A DNA stretch of 64,000 bases from the NCBI RefSeq assembly GCF_900199455.1, contig NZ_FZQR01000019.1:1-64000 (forward strand), written 5' to 3'. Positions 60,017-64,000 of the stretch are shown piece after piece. The notes under the pieces are model-generated. The model did no database searches and was not told where the DNA came from. It saw only the letters and a list, made by a program, of their open reading frames with translations. Position numbers and translations under genes: made by a program. Each line of letters starts with the position of its first letter. Positions within the stretch are counted from its first letter, which is position 1. Origin of the DNA: Mesorhizobium carmichaelinearum (lineage in GTDB: Bacteria > Pseudomonadota > Alphaproteobacteria > Rhizobiales > Rhizobiaceae).

Positions 60017-61087
60017 ATGAGTGCGCATACCGGGCAGCGGGACGGCGAAAGCCGCTCGCTTGCCGTTTTTGACCTGGACATTGCGGCGACCAGGAGCGGC
60101 TGGCTGCTGACTGCCCTGTGCCTGGCTTATGCCCTGGCCGCGCTTTGCCTGCAGCCGAGCCGCTATCTCCACCTGGCGCAATCCTATGCCCAGCCCTTCA
60201 TCTTCTTCCTGCCCACGCTCCTTGTCGCCGGCCTCGGCCTGTTGGCGCTGACACTTGCCAGGCATAGCCCGACACGGTTCATGCTTGATATGCTCAGGCA
60301 GCGCTGGCTGGGCGCCGCACCGGTGATCCTTCTGTTCTTTCTCGGCATCACCGCCTTCACCACCTTCAAGATCGCCATCCCGGAGATCGTTCCGTTCTAT
60401 GCCGACCGCATGCTGGCGGAGCTTGATCTTGGGCTGCATGGCGCCGATCCCTGGATATGGGCGCACAGCGTCATTCCCGAACCCATCTCGGCCGTCATTT
60501 TCATCGGCTACGGATATGCCTGGCACGTGCAATGGTTCGGCACTTTGCTGTTCGTCGCCTTCTGGAACAACCCGGCAGGGCGTTTGCGTTACCTCTGGAC
60601 GTTGGCGCTGACCACGATCCTGTGCGGCACCGTCCTGGCCATGGCGCTGTCATCCGCCGGCCCGATATTTCATGACCAGTTCTACGGCGGCGATCGGTTT
60701 GCCGCATTGCAGGACGCGCTGGCGCAGAACGACTACGCCGCGCCGGTCCACACCTATGCCAGCTATCTGCTCACAGCCTACGCAAGCGGCCGCCCCGAAC
60801 TGGGCGGCGGCATCTCCGCCATGCCAAGCATGCATGTCGCCTTCGCTACGCTCAACGCGTTCTTCCTGAGCGGTTTCAGCCGCCGCTGGGCCGTCGTCGG
60901 CTGGTCCTTTGCAGCACTCATCCTGTTCGGCTCGGTCTACACCGGCTGGCACTACGCCGTTGACGGCTACCTTTCGATTCTTGTCGTGTCCGTGCTCTGG
61001 TACCTGACGGGCCGTTTCGTTCTGCCGCAGGCGAGCCGCGACACCACCGTGATGGGACTGCCGCTGCCGGAACCGGCGTCGCAATGA
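60017..61087 (+). CDS. PAP2-superfamily membrane phosphatase
   Basis: A 356-residue integral membrane protein with about eight spans. The PAP2 signature is present as GGGISAMPSMHVAFAT (SMH with catalytic His) and YTGWHYAVDGYLSI (His and Asp). The first PAP2 motif (KxxxxxxRP) is not obvious, which is the pattern of Aur1/inositolphosphorylceramide-synthase-like members. It probably acts on a lipid phosphate or transfers a lipid head group. Confidence 0.85.
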   Translation: MSAHTGQRDGESRSLAVFDLDIAATRSGWLLTALCLAYALAALCLQPSRYLHLAQSYAQPFIFFLPTLLVAGLGLLALTLARHSPTRFMLDMLRQRWLGAAPVILLFFLGITAFTTFKIAIPEIVPFYADRMLAELDLGLHGADPWIWAHSVIPEPISAVIFIGYGYAWHVQWFGTLLFVAFWNNPAGRLRYLWTLALTTILCGTVLAMALSSAGPIFHDQFYGGDRFAALQDALAQNDYAAPVHTYASYLLTAYASGRPELGGGISAMPSMHVAFATLNAFFLSGFSRRWAVVGWSFAALILFGSVYTGWHYAVDGYLSILVVSVLWYLTGRFVLPQASRDTTVMGLPLPEPASQ

Positions 61088-61140
61088 CCGGACCAGGCTG
61101 AAGCCGGGAGCAGACCGTCTCTCCATTGCCCTTTGGGCGA

Positions 61141-61166
61141 GCCAGGCGGCATTGGCGCCGCCTGGC
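61141..61166. terminator. Bidirectional terminator hairpin
   Basis: GCCAGGCGGC-N6-GCCGCCTGGC, a ten-base perfect stem between the convergent PAP2 gene and the secreted-protein gene. No clear T run. Confidence 0.55.
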
Positions 61167-61174
61167 CTTGCCGG

Positions 61175-61711
61175 TTACTGGCTTGGCGCCATCGCGTGTT
61201 CGCACGACACTTTCGGGTTCATGTCGGCGAACGTGCCGGTCGGGTTGCCCTTCCAGGCCCAGACATGCAGTTCGTAAAATTCACCCAGGCCATAGCGGTT
61301 GGGCGCGCTGTTGAAGTTGAACAGCTGTCCGTCCAGCGACGCCGGGCCCTTCGAGGTGATGTATTCGACCGCCACCAGCTTAAGCCGGCCGTCGGCCATC
61401 GGCTCGTACATCACGGCCTCGGGACGGGCGATGTCGATCTTGTCGTCCTTCAGGTACTGGCCGTTGACGTAGTGGATGCCCATGGCGCCGCCGGTGATGC
61501 CGCTGGCGCAGGGAATGGGCGCATAGCCCTCGGCCGTCGCCGCCTTGACGTCGAGAAACCGGCTGTTGGCGGCCCGCACCTTGTCCGCCAGCGGATTGGG
61601 GCCGGACACGGTTTCAGCCGCTTCCTGATGCGCCTGTGCGACGGTGGCGCAGACGGCCAGCATGGCCCCCGCCATGACGAGCCTGTTGTGGAGATTTGAT
61701 TTCATATCCAT
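61175..61711 (-). CDS. Secreted protein of unknown function
   Basis: A 178-residue exported protein: signal peptide (AGAMLAVCATVAQAHQ), then a mature domain with YAPIPCASGITGGAMGIHYV, EAVMYEPMADGRLKLVAVEY and FYELHVWAWKGNPTGTFADM. Two cysteines (PIPCAS, KVSCEH) could pair. I recognise the pattern as a conserved secreted family but cannot give a function. It is downstream of a DUF1330 gene in the same direction. Confidence 0.8.
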   Translation of the reverse strand: MDMKSNLHNRLVMAGAMLAVCATVAQAHQEAAETVSGPNPLADKVRAANSRFLDVKAATAEGYAPIPCASGITGGAMGIHYVNGQYLKDDKIDIARPEAVMYEPMADGRLKLVAVEYITSKGPASLDGQLFNFNSAPNRYGLGEFYELHVWAWKGNPTGTFADMNPKVSCEHAMAPSQ

Positions 61712-61832
61712 TCCATTCTTCCTGAAAAAGCACAGCTGGCCGGCCGCCGGAAATACGGCGGCCCGGCAGGCAAGCGCTGTGGCTGTTGTTGCTTGGAGAT
61801 CCCGAAATCGATGTGACGACTGCCGGGAAGGA

Positions 61833-62159
61833 TCATCCCTTCGGCAGATACGGGATCGTTCCGGCCAGATCGGTGTCGTCGATCAGCTGGAAGCGGCTGT
61901 CGCTGCCGCCCTGACGCGCCGAAACGAAAGGCGCATAGGCTGGATCATTGGTGAAGGCGCGCGCCGCCGCTTCCGACGGGAACGCCATCAGGGCGATCAG
62001 CGTGGTATCGAGCGGCTTGCCTTCAAGCGTCTTCACATTGCCGCTGCGCGACAGATATTTGCCGCCATGCTTGTGGACGATGTTGTGCACCGAGGCCGCG
62101 TATTCCGGCACCCACTTCGGGTCCTTCATCTTGATGTCGGCGATAACGTAAGCGGTCAT
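61833..62159 (-). CDS. DUF1330-family protein
   Basis: A 108-residue dimeric alpha/beta-barrel (ferredoxin-like) protein: AYVIADIKMKDPKWVPEYAA at the start, GGKYLSRSGNVKTLEG and LIALMAFPSEAAARAF later. DUF1330 members are small cytoplasmic proteins of unknown reaction. It is divergent from an HxlR regulator, with a symmetric site between, so it is the likely target. Confidence 0.9.
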   Translation of the reverse strand: MTAYVIADIKMKDPKWVPEYAASVHNIVHKHGGKYLSRSGNVKTLEGKPLDTTLIALMAFPSEAAARAFTNDPAYAPFVSARQGGSDSRFQLIDDTDLAGTIPYLPKG

Positions 62160-62248
62160 GATCGTCTCCTGGTTGCGGCGCACAGGGGTATCCCGTGCAA
62201 CCGGCGAAAGGGCTCGCATGGCAGGACCCTCGCCAACCAGTCCGCGAT

Positions 62249-62267
62249 CTGTACTGGGGTGGTACAG
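62249..62267. promoter_or_regulatory. HxlR operator candidate
   Basis: CTGTAC-N7-GTACAG, a six-base perfect inverted repeat with GTACTGG recurring a few bases on. It lies between the divergent HxlR and DUF1330 genes. Confidence 0.6.
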
Positions 62268-62336
62268 TTTCCGTACTGGCCGCTTCATTCATGAAGGCCT
62301 AATGTTCGACCCAGCTTCGAGGGAGGAACACCAATC

Positions 62337-63029
62337 ATGACCCAGCACGGATACAAGCAGTTCTGCCCCCTATCGATGGCCGCCGAGGTTCTGTGCACCC
62401 GCTGGACGATGGTGCTGATGCGCGAATTGGTGGCTGGCTCGACCCGCTTCAACGACCTGCGCCGCGGCGTACCAAAGATGTCGCCAACCCTTCTGTCGCA
62501 ACGGCTGAAGGAGCTCGAGCTGGCGGGGATCGTCGAGCGCAAGGAGGTGCCGGGCGAGAAGGGGATCTTCGATTATCGGCTGACCGAGGCCGGCCGCGAT
62601 CTGCGCCCGGTCGTCGAGGCGATGGGGTTCTGGGGGCAGAAATGGGTCGAGTCCCGGCTGTCGCTGAAGAACCTCGATCCGTCGCTGCTGATGTGGGACA
62701 TGCGGCGCAATCTGAACCCCTCGCCGCTACCCGAGGGACGCACGGTGATACAATTCCTGTATCAGGAGCTGCCGGCTTCCAAGCGCTCGTGGTGGCTGAT
62801 CGTCGAAAAGCACGGCGAGGTCGACCTGTGCTGGTACGATCCGGGCTTCGATGTCGACCTCTACGTCTCGACCGACCTGCACACGATGACGGCAATCTGG
62901 ATGGGGTTGCTGACCGTCGAGAAGGCCGGCGCAAAGGTTGCCCTAACCGGCGACCAGGCGATCGGCAAGAAGATGCAGACCTGGCTCGGGCTCAGCCCGT
63001 TTGCGGTGGAGCCCAAGCGGGCGGCATAG
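62337..63029 (+). CDS. HxlR-family regulator with a C-terminal extension
   Basis: A 230-residue regulator. The HxlR winged helix takes the first 110 residues (CTRWTMVLMRELVAGSTRFN, GVPKMSPTLLSQRLKELE). A 110-residue C-terminal domain (RTVIQFLYQELPASKRSWWL onward) is absent from short HxlR proteins and resembles a lipid- or ligand-binding SCP2-like fold; that fold call is a guess. The family Cys is in KQFCPLS. It is divergent from DUF1330. Confidence 0.87.
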   Translation: MTQHGYKQFCPLSMAAEVLCTRWTMVLMRELVAGSTRFNDLRRGVPKMSPTLLSQRLKELELAGIVERKEVPGEKGIFDYRLTEAGRDLRPVVEAMGFWGQKWVESRLSLKNLDPSLLMWDMRRNLNPSPLPEGRTVIQFLYQELPASKRSWWLIVEKHGEVDLCWYDPGFDVDLYVSTDLHTMTAIWMGLLTVEKAGAKVALTGDQAIGKKMQTWLGLSPFAVEPKRAA

Positions 63030-63082
63030 GAGAAAACCCAGACGCGCATCGATTTTGGGCGCCATGCTACGAAAACAAGGAC

Positions 63083-63307
63083 TTACAGCGAGTCTTTGAA
63101 TCCGGTTGGATACGACCCGTCAACGGGATCGGGTGCTTCAATCGGGTAGTGCTTGTCCTCATAAGCTTCGATCAGAGTTGCGAGAACGTCGAAGCAATCA
63201 CCGTCGAGAGAGCCGACCTCCGGCTCATTCTCGAAATATTTGGTGATTTCGCCAATCGCCCAATCGTAATCGGCTTCGGTCTCAATGGGTCGAATGTTTT
63301 CCATCAC
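63083..63307 (-). pseudogene. Truncated HigA-like antitoxin
   Basis: 74 residues matching the N-terminal part of HigA-type antitoxins (IRPIETEADYDWAIGEI, FDVLATLIEAYEDKHYPIEA, PDPVDG). In full proteins a helix-turn-helix domain follows. Here the frame ends SYPTGFKDSL and stops, so the DNA-binding half is missing. No toxin gene adjoins. It is either a remnant or a solitary stub. Confidence 0.7.
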
Positions 63308-63389
63308 ACCTTCTCCGGGTCAATCTTGTCATATTCTTTGTTGGCAGGAAACGGGTGGCGGGGCCGGCTTCCCACGGCTTCAATGCGGC

Positions 63390-64000
63390 ATGTTCATCAC
63401 TCTTGCCAAAGACCTGAAATCCACGCCGCTGCCGGTCGCTGACAATCCGCGCTGGGCGCGCGTCGTCGCGCGCGACAAATCGGCCGACGGGCAATTCTGG
63501 TATTCGGTAGCGACGACCGGCGTCTACTGCCGGCCCTCCTGCCCGTCGCGGCGCGCCAACCCCGCCAATGTGCAGCTGCATGACACGCTGGCTCAGGCGA
63601 AGGCCACCGGCTTTCGTGCCTGCCGGCGCTGCAACCCGGATGGCCCCTCGCTGGAGGCCGGCAATGCGGCGATGGTCGCCGATGCCTGCCGCAGGATCGA
63701 GCAGAGCGAGGAAGAACCCTCGCTCGCCGAACTGGCTGATGCCGCCGGCCGCAGCGCTGGCTATTTCCACCGCGTCTTCAAGGCGATCACCGGGCTGACG
63801 CCGAAGGATTATGCCGCGGCAAACCGCGCCGCCCGGGTCCGCCAGGGTCTCGAAGACGGCGCCAGCGTCACAGTGGCGATCTACGATGCCGGCTTCAATT
63901 CGAGCGGGCGTTTCTACGAGAAATCGACCGGCATGCTCGGCATGACGCCGACGCGCTACCGTGCGGGCGGCGCCAACGAAGACATACGCTTTGCCGTCGG
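63390..64000 (+). CDS. ada: Ada, methylphosphotriester sensor / O6-methylguanine-DNA methyltransferase (3' end beyond window)
   Basis: 203 residues in the window. The Ada metal-binding domain has Cys 47, 51, 78 and 81 (VYCRPSCPSRRA, FRACRRCNPD), with exactly the spacing of the E. coli zinc-binding cysteines. An AraC-type helix-turn-helix follows (SLAELADAAGRSAGYFHRVF, LTPKDY, then a second helix pair to RFYEKSTGMLGMTPTRYR). The methyltransferase half should lie past the end. ATG 63390 is used; no strong ribosome site is visible. Confidence 0.92.
   Translation, partial: MFITLAKDLKSTPLPVADNPRWARVVARDKSADGQFWYSVATTGVYCRPSCPSRRANPANVQLHDTLAQAKATGFRACRRCNPDGPSLEAGNAAMVADACRRIEQSEEEPSLAELADAAGRSAGYFHRVFKAITGLTPKDYAAANRAARVRQGLEDGASVTVAIYDAGFNSSGRFYEKSTGMLGMTPTRYRAGGANEDIRFAV

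Noticed and set aside
1..64000. CRISPR arrays, rRNA or tRNA genes, prophage or intact insertion sequence
   Set aside because: I found no regularly spaced direct repeats, no tRNA- or rRNA-like stretches and no transposase, integrase or phage structural gene.

Overview
This is a high-GC alphaproteobacterial chromosome segment, most probably Mesorhizobium or a close relative in the Hyphomicrobiales. The call rests on the gene families (CHASE2 and TPR-fused class III cyclases, a MocR/pyridoxamine-oxidase pair, two Lrp/AsnC regulators, a BKACE protein), on palindromic intergenic repeats of a type common in rhizobia, and on two matches to the EcfG general-stress promoter (GGAAC-N17-GTT). I see no rRNA, tRNA, CRISPR array, prophage or intact insertion sequence. 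The first 42 bases are sequencing-library adapter, so the window starts at an assembled contig end and not at a biological junction.

0-9 kb: signalling genes. A CHASE2 adenylate cyclase, an aldo/keto reductase remnant, a secreted ankyrin protein, a secreted YHS protein and two tandemly duplicated cyclase-TolB/TPR proteins. The duplication carried along a scrap of the YHS gene end. 9-16 kb: one co-oriented sugar operon with an enolase-superfamily sugar-acid dehydratase, an SDR dehydrogenase, an arabinose-type ABC importer (binding protein, double ATPase, permease), a FadR-type GntR regulator and an aldose 1-epimerase. Together they look like import and oxidative catabolism of an aldose. 16-25 kb: an aminoglycoside-phosphotransferase-like kinase, an AI-2E permease with an extra C-terminal domain, a TetR regulator with two SDRs sharing an operator, a D-Ala-D-Ala-ligase-like enzyme paired with a C39-like protease, and an intergenic region with divergent EcfG-like promoters and strong hairpins.

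25-36 kb: mostly single housekeeping-accessory genes (aminotransferase, GNAT, NADAR, MocR/PNPOx pair, DUF922 protease, RBBP9-like hydrolase, Lrp, AcpA-like phosphatase divergent from a di-haem peroxidase), separated by three copies of one palindromic repeat. 36-46 kb: a periplasmic-sensing GGDEF-EAL protein, adenosine deaminase, an atypical SDR with a LysR regulator, and an Lrp-controlled amino-acid module (ornithine cyclodeaminase family, FAD-dependent amine oxidase, DUF1275 membrane protein). 46-49 kb: a MarR-regulated hydroxycinnamate module (hydroxycinnamoyl-CoA hydratase-lyase and an acyl-CoA synthetase).

49-64 kb: BKACE protein, amidohydrolase, uracil-DNA-glycosylase-like protein, PAS-PAS-GGDEF-EAL protein, an unrecognised HELLE-motif protein, a TetR/membrane/lipoprotein cassette, a SnoaL-like protein, a PAP2 membrane phosphatase, an HxlR-DUF1330 divergent pair with a clear operator, a truncated HigA-like antitoxin and the start of ada, which runs off the end. 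The densest theme is nucleotide second messengers: three class III cyclases and two GGDEF-EAL proteins in 64 kb.
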